Positions 45,254 to 57,024 of a stretch of 64,000 bases of DNA are shown one piece after another. The first letter of the stretch is position 1, and each line of letters starts with the position of its first letter. Made by a program: the position numbers and the translations under genes. Source of the stretch: Inia geoffrensis (Eukaryota; Chordata; Mammalia; Artiodactyla; Iniidae); the NCBI GenBank assembly GCA_036417435.1, contig CM070908.1, forward strand, positions 47,525,090 to 47,589,089. Reading direction: 5' to 3'. The notes under the pieces were generated by a model. The model saw only the letters and a list, made by a program, of their open reading frames with translations, made no database searches and had not been told where the DNA came from.

Positions 45254-47164
45254 TTAGAAAACCTGGAGAAGAGATGCCTGATTAAGGCAGAAGGAAAGAT
45301 AAAGAAAAGCTGAGGTTCTTTCAGTATTTGAGGTGGAAGAAGTCTGTGAGATGGGACTAGAGATAGTTTCCTGCATTAAAAAAAAAAAAAAATGAGTAAA
45401 CCTTAATGAGGATGAGGGACCTTTCCTTTTGGCCCTACTTCCATTCAGGTGGAAGCTAAATTGATTTCTGCTTTGTTCCCCCAACAGCTTGCATTAGCAA
45501 CTGGCCACTGCCAAGCTTGGGCCAGGAGGGAAGAAGCCTTTATCCGTATGCAGATGAGGGCTTAGGGTAGGCTTCTAAACCAAACACCCTTGGGCCTTTA
45601 ACCTGATGTAGGAATTCAGCCTCATTTCTGGCCCACAAATCAATTCATCCCAGAGAGAAACCTTGGGGATAAACATTCACACACCATCAGGAATTCAAAA
45701 CCTTACCTCCTGCAAGACTGGCTTCCAACAATTTGGATTAATAATACACCCCAACACAAAGACCCAAAGCAACAAAGCCCATCTCAGACTACTCAAGCAC
45801 ACTTAAAAAGCCCAAAGCAGATGGTCAGCCCCTTCCCAAACTGAACAAGCTGCCCTGAACCTAGTGAACTGCCATGTTGGCGCCATGCTTTCATCTGGCT
45901 TCCAAAATCTAACGTTCACTAAGCACTCCCAGTTTTAGGCAAGTCCCATTTTCACTTTCATTTAGAGAAAGATACGAACCAGTCTTTCCCCAAATTTTGG
46001 GAAATAACTCTCTTTTAAAATTCACTAGCAATAGCACCTTGAATAGCTGAAATACCTCGCGCTTTTTTTCTCTCAATGGTAACCCTTGTTTATCTGATGC
46101 CCTGAGTGGACCATTTTTAACACATCCTCTTCTATATAACAAAATTATTTTTGGCAATAATCATGAAATTAAATGGATCATGGCCAGAAAATAAATACAA
46201 ACAATGAAAACTTTCCTTTTATTGAATTTTGTATATATAATCATGTTAGTAAAAAAAAAATAATATAAAATATCAATGTTTGAAAAGGGGGGAAAGGAAT
46301 GAATCAAGACTTTCCAATTAAATGCAAAAGGTCCAATTTAGGTCACCATGAAATTGTATCACTAGTGAACATTGTAATTTCTGGATCACTTCTTAGTTAA
46401 TTAAGAAACACAAAAGAAGAAATATCAATTTTAAAGATAATCAAATTATGTAAAATATTTCACATATGAACTAAAATTTACACTTACCAAACAAGAGATA
46501 GCAGCTCGAGGCCCACACCCTGGTTCACTGTTTTAAATTTTAAACACTCAGAAAAATTCCAAGTGATCACAAAGAAAGACAGAATGAAGTAACTCAAGTT
46601 CTGTTTCTTCATCTCGATTGTTGTTTACCTCGGATCCACCATAGGGGGGTGAAGACTAAACTGTGTCCCATGTGAACTTGAATGACTCAGGACCCTTGGG
46701 AACTCGCTCTTGAAACAAACACGTGTAGCTGAGTCCACAGGGAAACTGGGCATTTTCTACGTTAACTCCCATGTAGACTACCTATTTAGTAGTATGGCCT
46801 GTTTACTAATAAAAATGTGCTAATCTGAAGATTTCACACACAGTAATCATCTAGAACCTAGAGCCACAAAAATTTTTTAAGAGGGGAGATATTATGAAAC
46901 TGATAATGATTATAGAATTGTTGGCACATGGTGATAATAAAAAGCATTTTCGTTTATGATTTATGATTTTTAAATTCTCTATAGACAAAGCACTCCTCTC
47001 CTGCCTGAATCTGGGAAGAAGTCCTGCCACTGCCCCACCCTTGGGTGCCCCATTGACTTTTCCTTCTACAAAATGTGGCCCAGGAGCTTGGTTCTGTTCC
47101 CACACACTCCACACTTTACTCCATCCTTTGCCTCTGCTGAGCCACAGAGCACTTTAACCTTCAC
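45254..47164. other. no recognised feature
   Basis: About 1.9 kb without a named repeat. A short A run lies at 45378-45391. Frames at 45909-46157 and 46851-47157 lack motifs. Confidence 0.4.
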
Positions 47165-47255
47165 TAGAGACGTGATGATTTTAAGGGCAGGGATCTATCT
47201 CTCCCTTCTTTATATCCCTCATGGTATAGATACCAACTGAATAAATGAATGACAC
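47165..47255 (+). mobile_element. L2-like 3' end remnant
   Basis: TTTTAAGGGCAGGGATCTAT, CTTTATATCCCTCATGG and ACTGAATAAATGAATGAC match the L2 terminus weakly. Confidence 0.5.
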
Positions 47256-48059
47256 AATTTATAAAAGATTTACTAATTTTTCTTACATATATATATATAC
47301 ATACCCTGAGTATTTGTTTAGAAAGTTATATAAAATTTTTAATATTTTAAGTAAGTCTTAAAAAAAGAAGTCAGACACTAAATCATAATCAGTCATACAT
47401 ACTGTATGACTTTGTTTAAATAAAGTACAAAGACAGGGAATCTATTCTAAACTTCTAGGTGTCAGGACACTTCCTGTTACCCCAGTCAAGGCAAGGAGGT
47501 TGTGCTAATAACCATGTGGGAGCACAAGGGGGCCTTGGGGGTGTCTAGTGATGTTCCATCTGTTGATCTGAATGCTGGTGTGTGGCTGAGCTCTCTTTGT
47601 GAAGCTCCCCAAGCTGAACATTTATGATATATGCACTTTTCAATAGGTACATTACACTTCAAGAAAAAGATTTTTCTTACAAGAAGAATCACAGAAAAAT
47701 GTATTATATATTCAAGAGTAAAGATATATAATATTTGACCACATATAGGAAACAGATGATCAAAACCTTCCATCAAGTTGGGTGATAGCTATAATCTCTC
47801 TAACTTTCCACAATTCTTAAAGGTACAGGATTTCTCAGCTTACTGAGACTAGTTATTCACATCTTAAGAACTAAAACTAGCTTTAAGAATGCTGCCCAAT
47901 GATAGGCTTGGTTCCAAATGCTGACTCTGGAATGATCTCTGGTTGTCAAAGTTTTCATCCTTCTTTTCTCTTGGTCCTTCATTCTCTTCCTCTCATGACC
48001 TTTCTCACCTCTTTCCTTATACTAGGCTTTCTGCTTCCAGAATATTGTCAGCACCTTCT
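47256..48059. other. no recognised feature
   Basis: Contains a short (TA)n at 47286-47300. Otherwise unassigned. Confidence 0.4.
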
Positions 48060-48140
48060 CTTTATTTATTTAAATTTTATTGAAGTATAGTTGGGATTTA
48101 CAATGTTGTTAATTGCTTCCGTACTGCAAAGTGACTCAGT

Positions 48141-48191
<51 letters not shown>

Positions 48192-48898
48192 TTTTTCATA
48201 TTCTTTTCCATTATGGTTTGTCACAGGATATTGGATATAGTTCCCTGTGGTATTCCTTGTTATTTATCCATCCTACATATAATAGTTTGCCTCTGCTAAT
48301 TCCAAATTCCCATTCCTTCCTTCTCCCACCCCCTCCCTCTTGGCAACCGCAAGTCTGTTTTCTATATCTGTTATTCTGATTTTGTTTCATAGATGTGTTG
48401 ATTTGTATCATATTTTAGATTCCACATATAAGTGGTATCATATGGTATTTGTCTTTCTCTGTCTGACTTACTTCGTTTAGTATGATCATCTTTAGGTCCA
48501 TCCATGTTGCTGCAAATGGCATTATTTCATCCTTTTTATGGCTGAGTAATATTACATTGTATATATGTACCACATCTTCTTTATCCATTCATCTGTTGAT
48601 GGACACTTAGGTTGCTTCCATGTCTTAGCTATTGTGAGTAGTGCTGCTATGAACATTGGGGTACGTGTATCTTTTGGAATTATAGTTTTGTCTGGATATA
48701 CACCCAGTAGTGGGATTGCTGGGTCATATGGTAGTTCTATTTTTAGTTTTTTGAGGAACCCCCATACTGTTTTCCAGGGTGGCTGCACCAATTTACATTC
48801 CCACCAGTAGTGTAGGAGGGTTCCCTTTGCTCCACACCTTCTCCAGCATTTGTTGTTTGTAGACTTTTTGATGATGGCCATTCTGACTGGTGTGAGGT
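48060..48898 (-). mobile_element. 5'-truncated L1, 3' UTR and ORF2 C-terminus
   Basis: The left end TTTATTTATTTAAATTTTAT is the tail. ORF2 follows in reverse; the frame at 48552-48881 shows [20 protein letters not shown] and [19 protein letters not shown]. It stops inside ORF2 at GACTGGTGTGAGGT. A (CA)n tract (48144-48186) lies inside the 3' UTR. Confidence 0.95.
48144..48186. repeat. (AC)n microsatellite
   Basis: About 21 AC units grown within the L1 3' UTR, replacing the usual TACATATACATATA tract. Confidence 0.97.
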
Positions 48899-49382
48899 AA
48901 ATATCTTATTTTAAGCATCTTGATAAGCACAGAAAATTTTCTCACTTCACCCTCCCAACAACTCAGTTGATTCCCCATTCATCTCTAGACATCCTTAAAG
49001 TTCACCTGTGATGTCCTAGAGTGTTGGAATCAACCGAAAGCCCTCATCTACTTCATCGCATCTCTTTTTCCCTGGAGACTCTCAAACTCCTTGGCTTTCC
49101 ATAAATCCCAGTCTTTTTCCAGAAAGGAGGGTGATTTGTGAAGAAAGGCAGTCTGTGAGGGGAAATGCCCATAAGCCTGGGAGCAGTGAAGAACGATGGG
49201 GGTGGGGGTGTGGGAGAGGGGGATGACAAGAGAAGAGGAAGAGAGGAATTGACAAGAGTAAGTAGGTGAACCACAGTGAGTCACATGTTTGCCACAATCT
49301 GACACAACCATAAGGGAAAAATATTTCCTGGAGTTTTCAGAATCTAGTGACAACAACAACAACCACAACAGCATCAACCATA
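48899..49382. other. no recognised feature
   Basis: Three overlapping minus-strand frames at 49048-49377 are rich in Ser/Pro/Leu from a CT-rich stretch. They are not gene-like. Confidence 0.4.
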
Positions 49383-49565
49383 GCTATTGTTTATTAAGAG
49401 CTCATGATATGCCAGGCATGGGGAGAAACACTCTATTTTAGTGTGAAGTGTTTAGTGTTTGATCCTCACAATAAGCCAGTGAGGTAGGTATTTACATCTC
49501 CACCTCACAGATGAGATAACTGAGACTCCACTAAGCTAACAGGGAATCAAACCATAATTCAAATC
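49383..49565 (-). mobile_element. MIR SINE remnant, nearly full length
   Basis: GCTATTGTTTATTAAGAGCT, ATATGCCAGGCATGGGGAGA, TGATCCTCACAATAAGCCAG, TGAGGTAGGTATTTACATCT and ACAGATGAGATAACTGAGAC follow the reverse MIR consensus closely. Confidence 0.93.
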
Positions 49566-50678
49566 TAGTTTTCATCAAGTGAATAAATTTACATAATAAA
49601 TGGCTTACTAGTATCATATTACAATAAATTACATAATCAATAGCATTACATGATATTTTCAATATGTGGTCCATTTTTAGCAATCCGTAGCTCAACACTT
49701 GGTGCAAAATTTCAGTGAACATGGTGCACGAATGCAGCATTTCTATCAATCCTTACATGTGAATCTGGGATGCAATGCCTCAGAAAGTGTGTCTCTAATT
49801 CTCCCTGATTAAACCTGTGTTTTTATCTGACCCTGGAACAATAAAAGTGTTCAGATCTAGTGAGCATGCAGCCAACTTTCTCACTGGCCCAGTTTTGGAA
49901 ATCACATTCCACCAGCCCCCACCCCCCTGGTATAAAGGGAAAGTGCCCCATCCAACCACTCTGGTGACTTGGCCTAGCCTATAAATCTAAAATGTAGAGA
50001 TTTTTATTTTTTGAGGATGGCAGTGACTATTTTCTTATACAGGAATCTCATCTAATGAACCAGTTACTTATGGTTCCATAAGGAGAATATAACTTATATT
50101 TCTCCTTTAGATTTATTCATTGCACAGATATTTATAGAACTCCTACTAGACATTCAATAAATGTATCTAGACATCATTCTAGATACCTGAGCTACATCTG
50201 TAAGCAAAACAAAATCCTGGCCTCTGTTAAGCTTACTTTCTAGCAGTGAGATAAAGGCAATAAACAATGAAAGTGATTAATAAGTAGATGATCTAGTATG
50301 TTAGAAGGTGACAAGCAATGAAGGGTGAGTAAAACAGGATAGGGGGTTAATTAATATTTAGATAGGCACACACACACTTTTATACTCAGGAATACAATGG
50401 AAAAAAATCAAAACATATAGACAAAGTTACAAGGTCAACACATACCAATATTTGTGTATGTAAGGTTGAGTTTCAAGAGAAAATGTAGTTTGAAAAATAA
50501 ACTGCCATTGGAAAAATTGGCAAGAAAACATCAATCAATCATTTTTCTTTTTTTTTCAAATAATTCTTTGACTTTATCACATGGAGAATTCACATGTGGA
50601 AAATTAAAGGGGATGTTGGTTTGTCACCGCAGTTGGATTCAAGTCATCCTGAAAAAAATAACATTCTACTTAATTAGT
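49566..50678. other. unassigned; old interspersed repeat near 50110-50260
   Basis: TTTATTCATTGCACAGATAT, then AAAATCCTGGCCTCTGTTAA and TAAAGGCAATAAACAATG, resemble an old mammalian repeat. The family is not certain. Confidence 0.4.
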
Positions 50679-50890
50679 CAACTTTTGTTTTGCAGTATGT
50701 GGGCCTCTCACTGTTGTGGCCTCTCCCGTTGCGGAGCACAGGCTCCGGATGCGCAGGCTCAGCGGCCATGGCTCATGGGCCCAGCCACTCCACAGCATGT
50801 GGGATCCTTCCAGACCGGAGCACGAACCTGTGTCCCCTGCATCGGCAGGCAGACTCTCAACCACTGAGCCACCAGGGAAGCCCCAACTTT
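50679..50890 (-). mobile_element. CHR SINE, short-tail type
   Basis: The body is about 50686-50883, from GTTTTGCAGTATGTGGGCCT to CCACCAGGGAAGCCC in reverse. CAACTTT at 50679-50685 and 50884-50890 is the target-site duplication. The similar TGTTTTG and CATTTCTG that follow suggest an originally longer one. It has no long A tail. Confidence 0.95.
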
Positions 50891-52312
50891 CATTTCTGAC
50901 TCGAATGTTGGAAGAGTCAAGACACCTTGAAATCCTGATGGAGAGTTGACTCTACAAGCCCCATAAGCCAATAATTGTAACAATATTAGAGTGAAGGTTT
51001 CTAAGAATCCACCTCAGCGATTTGCCATTACATGTACTTTGGTTCCCAGAAGGAAATGGCTGGCTGTTCGGTGAAACATGCTTCTGAGATGAGGACCCAA
51101 TTCTAGCTTCTAATTATGTGCGGAGATGCTGCTTGAACACACACATTTCCTGGGCATCTCTGTGAACACCAACCTCCCTCCTCCTCTCACACCCTGACAA
51201 CCTCCACCCTCACGTCCTTAACCCACTACTCCTACCAACCCAGGAACCATGTGGTGCTCCCTTGGAAGGAGGCCTTGGGGGGGAGTGGCCGAGTACCTTC
51301 TGGTTTTTTTAAAAACTGTCATATGGTGAGATAGTAGTAGGTTTCAATGCTGTCACCTATTCAGTCGGTCCAGATGAACTAGAATCACCATTTCAGTGAT
51401 GTCATAGCTCAAGGCAAGAACATGTCACCCTCTTTATTTTCAGCTTCCAACAAGCTGCTCAGGCAGATGCTAAATGTGGTCCTCCCTGCCACGTTCAGGA
51501 GAGTGGCCTTTGTGTGGGTTAATTGAGACCCCACTCCATTTAATAGGCTGTTGAAGTCTTATTGAAAGAGAGCTAGTGCCGCAGGTTAAATACAGTGCAG
51601 TGCTCTTGCTAATCCTCTCATTAACAGGGCTGGGGAGCTTGTTGGGAACTGAGAGTTTGCATGTATTTACGGGGAGCTCTTCACTCAAGCACTATCCATA
51701 AAATGACAAAGCCAGTTTGCAAATAGTGACATCAACAGTGACACAAAGCTAGATGCCTTTAAAAAAATAAACAGCATAATAACTGAGAAATCTTATATTC
51801 ACACTTGAGAGAAGAAAAAGAGAAGCTGGGAAGAGATGTCTTACTGGCTTAGATTTAAAACTGAAAGGAGGCTGATGTCAAAACACGGCAGAGACTAGTG
51901 GATGAAGCTGAACTGAGAAATTATGTTAATGAGCCCTAGAGCTGATGCCCATCTTTAGAAGCATCTGAGATGGCATATTATGTTGTTTTTATTAGGGGGT
52001 AAAAAACGAAGTAAATTCCTGGCAATGGCTGAAATAGGTAGGAGGAAAGAATGTCGAGTTGCCAGCTCTCCTAGGAAAAGAGTGCCAGCAGAACCACTGG
52101 CTTAAGAAAGCGTGTGGCATCAGAAGCAGACTCCTGAAGCTGAGACAGTTCTGTGCCAGCAGGGAAAGTGGGGTCAAAGGTAACTGTGAAAAGGGGGGAC
52201 AGGTACAAGTATATTCAGCTGAAGACTGTCCATCACTGACTTGTATGTCATACAAGAAAATAGAAAGAGGATTTGGATAGGAGGGTATTGATAGAAGGGA
52301 CAAAAAAGTCAC
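50891..52312. other. repeat-free stretch, candidate regulatory DNA
   Basis: No repeat or gene is recognised. The core at 51340-51760 has a CRE-like TGATGTCAT (51396-51404), a homeobox-type TTAATTGA (51519-51526), and a bicoid-type TAATCC (51610-51615) next to CATTAA. These are seen motifs; enhancer function is only inference. Confidence 0.35.
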
Positions 52313-52780
52313 TAAAAAGAATGAAATAATGCCATTTGCAGCAACATGGAGAGACCTGGAGATGATCACATTAAGTGAAGTAAGTCAGATAGAGAAAGAC
52401 AAATATCATATGATATCACTTATATGGGAAATATAAGAAAAAAATGATACAAATGAACTTACTTACAAAACAGAAACAGGCTCACAGACTTAAGAGAACG
52501 AATTTATGGTTACCCGGAGGAAAGGGGAGTGGGGAGGGATAGACTGGGAATTTGGGATTGACATATACACACTAATATATTTAAAATAGATAACCAACAA
52601 GGACCTACTGTATAGCACATGGAACTCTGCTCAATACTCTGTAATAACCTAAATGGGAAAAGAATTTGAAAAAGGATAGATACATGTATATGTATAACTG
52701 AATCACTCTGCTGTACATCTGAAACTAACACAACATTGTTAATAAACTACACTCCAATATAAAATTAAAAATTTTTTTTT
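52313..52780 (+). mobile_element. 5'-truncated L1, 3' UTR
   Basis: AATGCCATTTGCAGCAACAT, GTTACCCGGAGGAAAGGGGA, AAGGACCTACTGTATAGCAC and TACACTCCAATATAAAATTA mark the forward 3' UTR. Only the last ORF2 codons are present. Confidence 0.93.
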
Positions 52781-53247
52781 AAGTGTGGCACAAAGACATG
52801 CATCCTTGTCAAATGATCTGATCCATTAGCCACCCATGATGCTTGGTGGAAAGATAAAGCCATGCTCCATGGTGGCAAATAGCACAATGGGGCTCTTGTG
52901 GCTGAATGGATTCTGAATACATTGGGTAAAATGATATCTACATTTCAGGCAAGACTTTACATCCTCTAGTAAAATAAAAGTAAATAAATAAAAGCAGATG
53001 AGGGATAATGATTTGCGACACTTTTCCTAGGACTGCTGAACCATGGTACCGGGCTGTTTTGTTGCCTGCCCACCTGCTTTGTTTGTGTGGAAAGGAGAAA
53101 CAGATTTCAAAGGAAATCCAGTGTCACTGACCTGAGGGTCCTTCATATTAAAGAAGTGTGCGAATTCAGAGTTATTTTGTCTTAAGAAATGTGCTTTGGC
53201 CCAACTATCCAAAATATCCAAAATTCTGCTAATAACAGGCCATGTTT
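52781..53247. other. no recognised feature
   Basis: Unassigned sequence between two L1 insertions. Confidence 0.4.
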
Positions 53248-53545
53248 AAAGTGCTATGTTGCAAAACAGAAATAGAGTTACAGATGTAGAAAACAAACTT
53301 ATGGTTACCAGGGGGTAAGCGGGGGAAGGATAAATTGGGAGACTGGGATTGACATATACCCACTACTATTTATAAAATAGATAACTAATAAGGACCTACT
53401 GTATAGCACAGGGAACTCTACTCAATACTCTGTAACGGCATATATGGGAAAAGAATCTAAAAAAGAGCGGATATATGTATATATATAACTGAATCACTTT
53501 GCTGTATGCCTGAAACTAACACAACATTGTAAATCAACTACACTC

Positions 53546-56399
53546 CAATAAAAATTTTTTTAACATCTTTATTGGGGTATAATTGCTTCACAATGGTGTG
53601 TTAGTTTCTGCTTTATAACAAAGTGAATCAGTTATACATATACATATGTTCCCATATCTCTTCCTTCTTGCGTCTCCCTCCCTCCCACCCTCCCTATCCC
53701 ACCCCTCCAGGCAGTCACAAAGCACCAAGCCGATATCCCTGTGCCATGCGGCTGCTTCCCACTAGCTATCTACCTTACGTTTGTTAGTGTATATATGTCC
53801 ATGCCTCTCTGTCGCCATGTCACAGCTCACCCTTCCCCCTCCCCATATCCTCAAGTCTGTTCTCCAGTAGGTCTGTGTCTTTATTCCTGTCTTACCCCTA
53901 GGTTCTTCATGACATTTTTTTTTTCTTAAATTCCATATATATGTGTAAGCATACGGTACTTGTCTTTCTCTTTCTGACTTACTTCACTCTGTATGACAGA
54001 CTCTACGTCCAACCACCTCATTACAAATAGCTCAATTTCATTTCTTTTTATGGCTGAGTAATATCCCATTGTATATATGTGCCACATCTTCTTTATCCAT
54101 TCATCCGATGACGGACACTTAGGTTGTTTCCATCTCCGGGCTATTGTAAATAGAGCTGCAATGAACATTTTGGTACAAGAATCTTTTTTGAATTTTGGAT
54201 TTCTCAGGGTATATGCCCAGTAGTGGGATTGAAGGGTCATATGGTAGTTCTCTTTGTAGTTTTTTAAGGAACCTCCATACTGTTCTCCATAGTGGCTGAA
54301 CCAATTCACATTCCCACCAGCAGTGCAAGAGGGTTCCCTTTTCTCCACACCCTCTCCAGCATTTATTGTTTCTAGATTTTTTGATGATGGCCATTCTAAC
54401 TGGTGTGAGATGATATCTCATTGTAGTTTTGATTTGCATTTCTCTAATGATTAATGATGTTGAGCATTCTTTCATGTGTTTGGTGGCAGTCTGTATATCT
54501 TCTTTGGAGAAATGTCTATTTAGGTCTTCTGCCCATTTTTGGATTGGGTTGTTTGTTTTTTTGTTATTGAGCTGCATAAGCTGCTTGTAAATTTTGGAGA
54601 TTAATCCTTTGCCAGTTTCTTCATTTGCAAATATTCTCTCCCATTCTGAGGGTTGTCTTTCGGTCTTGTTTATGGTTTCCTTTGCTGTGTAAAAGCTTTG
54701 AAGTTTCATTAGGTCCCATTTGTTTATTTTTGTTTTTATTTCCATTTCTCTAGGAGGTGGGTCAAAAAGGATCTTGCTGTGATTTATGTCATAGAGTGTT
54801 CTGCCTATGTTTTCCTCTAAGCGTTTGATAGTGTCTGGCCTTACATTTAGGTCTTTAATCCATTTTGAGCTTATTTTTGTGTATGGTGTTAGGGAGTGAT
54901 CTAATCTCATACTTTTACATGTAGCTGTCCAGTTTTCCCAGCACCACTTATTGAAGAGGCTGCCCTTTCTCCACTGTACATTCCTGCCACCTTTATCAAA
55001 GATAAGGTGTCCACATGTGCGTGGGTTTATCTCTGGGCTTTCTATCCTGTTCTATTGATCTATACATTTGTTTTTCTGCCAGTACCATACTGTCTTGATT
55101 ACTGTAGCTTTGTAGTATAGTCTGAAGTCAGGGAGCCTGATTCCTCCAGCTCCATTTTTCATTCTCAAGATTGCTTTGGCTATTCGGGGTCTTTTGTGTT
55201 TCCATACAAATTGTGAGATTTTTTTTTCTTCTAGTTCTGTGAAAAATGCCAGTGGTAGTTTGATAGGGTGTGCATTGAATCTATAGATTGCTTTGGGTAG
55301 TAGAGTCATTTTCACAATGTTGATTCTTCCAATCCAAGAACATGGTATATCTCTCCATCTATTTGTATCATCTTTAATTTCTTTCATCAGTGTCTTATAA
55401 TTTTCTGCATACAGGTCTTTTGTCTCCTTACGTAGGTTTATTCCTAGATATTTTATTCTTTTTGTTGCAGTGGTAAATGGGAGTGTTTTCTTGATTTCAC
55501 TTTCAGATTTTTCATCATTAGTATATAGGAATGCCAGAAATTTCTGTGCATTAATCTTGTATCCTGCTACTTTACCAAATTCATTGATTAGCTCTAGTAG
55601 TTTTCTGGTAGCTTCTTTAGGATTCTCTATGTATAGTATCATGTCATCTGCAAACAGTGACAGCTTTACTTCTTCTTTTCCGATTTGGATTCCTTTTATT
55701 TCCTTTTCTTCTCTGATTGCTGTGGCTAAAACTTCCAAAACTATGTTGAATAAGAGTGGTGAGAGTGGGCAACCTTGTCTTATTCCTGATCTTAGTGGAA
55801 ATGCTTTCAGTTTTTCACCATTGAGGATGATGTTGTCTGTGGGCTTGTCATATATGGCCTTTATTATGTTGAGGAAAGTTCCCTCTATGCCTACTTTCTG
55901 CAGGGTTCTCATCATAGATGGGTGTTGAATTTTGTCAAAAGCTTTCTCTGCATCTATTGAGATGATCATATGGTTTTTCTCCTTCAATTTGTTAATATGG
56001 TTTATCACATTTATAGATTTGCCTATATTGAAGAATCCTTGCATTCCTGGAATAAACCTCACTTGATCATGGTGTATGATCCTTTTAATGTGCTGTTGGA
56101 TTCTGTTTGCTAGTATTTAGTTGAGGATTTTTACATCTATGTTCACCAGTGATATTGGCCTGTAGTTTTCTTTCTTTGTGACATCCTTGTCTGGTTTTGG
56201 TATCAAGGTGATGGTGGCCTCGTAGAAGGAATTTGGGAGTGTTCCTCCCTCTGCTATATTTTGGAAGAGTTTGAGAAGGTTAGGTGTTAGCTCTTCTCTA
56301 AATGTTTGATAGAACTCGCCTGTGAAGCCATCTGGTCCTGGGCTTTTGTTTGTTGGAAGATTTTTAATCACAGTTTCAATTTCTTCAATAAAAATTTTT
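53546..56399 (-). mobile_element. L1, about 2.8 kb, inserted in the tail of an older L1
   Basis: The body at 53560-56385 carries its 3' end at the left (TTTAACATCTTTATTGGGGT) and is 5' truncated at the right, inside ORF2. The perfect duplication CAATAAAAATTTTT lies at 53546-53559 and 56386-56399. It is the longest and best preserved L1 in the window and has the same 3' UTR type as the fragment at 2986-3295. Confidence 0.97.
53929..56371 (-). pseudogene. L1 ORF2 pseudogene: reverse transcriptase and C-terminal region
   Basis: The segments, from N to C terminus, are 56117-56371 (with [15 protein letters not shown], the start of the RT domain), 55052-56062 (RT fingers and palm), 54119-54910 (thumb and C-terminal region, with the CxxC-like [19 protein letters not shown]) and 53926-54348 (end of the protein). 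The catalytic palm motif is FADD in [15 protein letters not shown]. The endonuclease domain is lost by 5' truncation. At least a premature stop after VKILN, another after NKCIDQ and frameshifts near 54120-54350 separate the pieces, so no active enzyme is made. In an intact L1 this protein would nick target DNA and reverse-transcribe L1, SINE and other RNAs. Confidence 0.95.
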
Positions 56400-56424
56400 A
56401 AAAAATAGATAAAGTGCTATGTTG

Positions 56425-57024
56425 GATAATTTTCTGTCAGTTAAACCAGCAATCATTCTACCCCTAACTAGTCATATGGCCATAGACAAATTATTACTCT
56501 GTCAGGACCTAAATGTCCTGTGTAATATGCATGAGTCACCCTGGAGGAAGTCTAAGATCCTTCCAAGTTCCCATATTCCATGATTGAAATATTAAAACAG
56601 AAGGGCAACCAAAAAGAAAGTAATTGGTAAATATTTTTTTCTTAAAAAAACCATGATCAACATAACTGGCCTATGTTAATGGAGAGAAAGGAAACAGTCT
56701 TTGGTAATCGACTCATATTTGATGTAATCAATGATCATTCCTAGGGGAATGGGCTTAGCCTTATATGTATCCAATAACCCTTAAAGGGTCTCAGAAAAAT
56801 TGGGCTTTAAATGTTTATTCCTTATTATTTCAGAGACTATTTCTGATGACCTTCCATCAACAGATGCACCAATGCTGAACATGCAAGTTTCTATCATCTC
56901 CAACTCCAGAGTATCAGCTGAACTGTGATTGTCTCATCACTCTCCTTTGGAAGCAGTTGCGACGTCTCTTCGGTCTATTTACATCTAGAAGGGATCTCAA
57001 ATCACCCCCTGGCTTTCTCTCCCT
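56425..57024. other. unassigned; weak MIR-like patch
   Basis: CTAGTCATATGGCCATAGAC, then AAATTATTACTCTGTCAGG at 56468-56510 is faintly MIR-like. Nothing else is recognised. Confidence 0.35.

Larger units (their letters stand above)
53248..56424 (+). mobile_element. L1 3' UTR copy interrupted by a later L1; outer target-site duplication readable
   Basis: The forward 3' UTR runs 53262-53559 (GGTTACCAGGGGGTAAGCGG, ACTGTATAGCACAGGGAACT, CTACACTCCAATAAAAA). Its A-rich tail resumes at 56400-56410. The perfect 14-bp duplication AAAGTGCTATGTTG is at 53248-53261 and 56411-56424. This is the older of the two nested L1s. Confidence 0.95.

Noticed and set aside
54119..54910. 263-codon open frame as a host gene
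   Set aside because: It is the C-terminal part of the same L1 ORF2.
55052..56062. 336-codon open frame as a host gene
   Set aside because: It is the L1 reverse transcriptase (FADD motif, [12 protein letters not shown]) inside a clear L1 insertion with target-site duplications.
53262..56410. Twin-primed L1 at 53262-56410
   Set aside because: Both oriented parts carry an L1 3' end, and two separate target-site duplications are visible, so it is a nested insertion instead.
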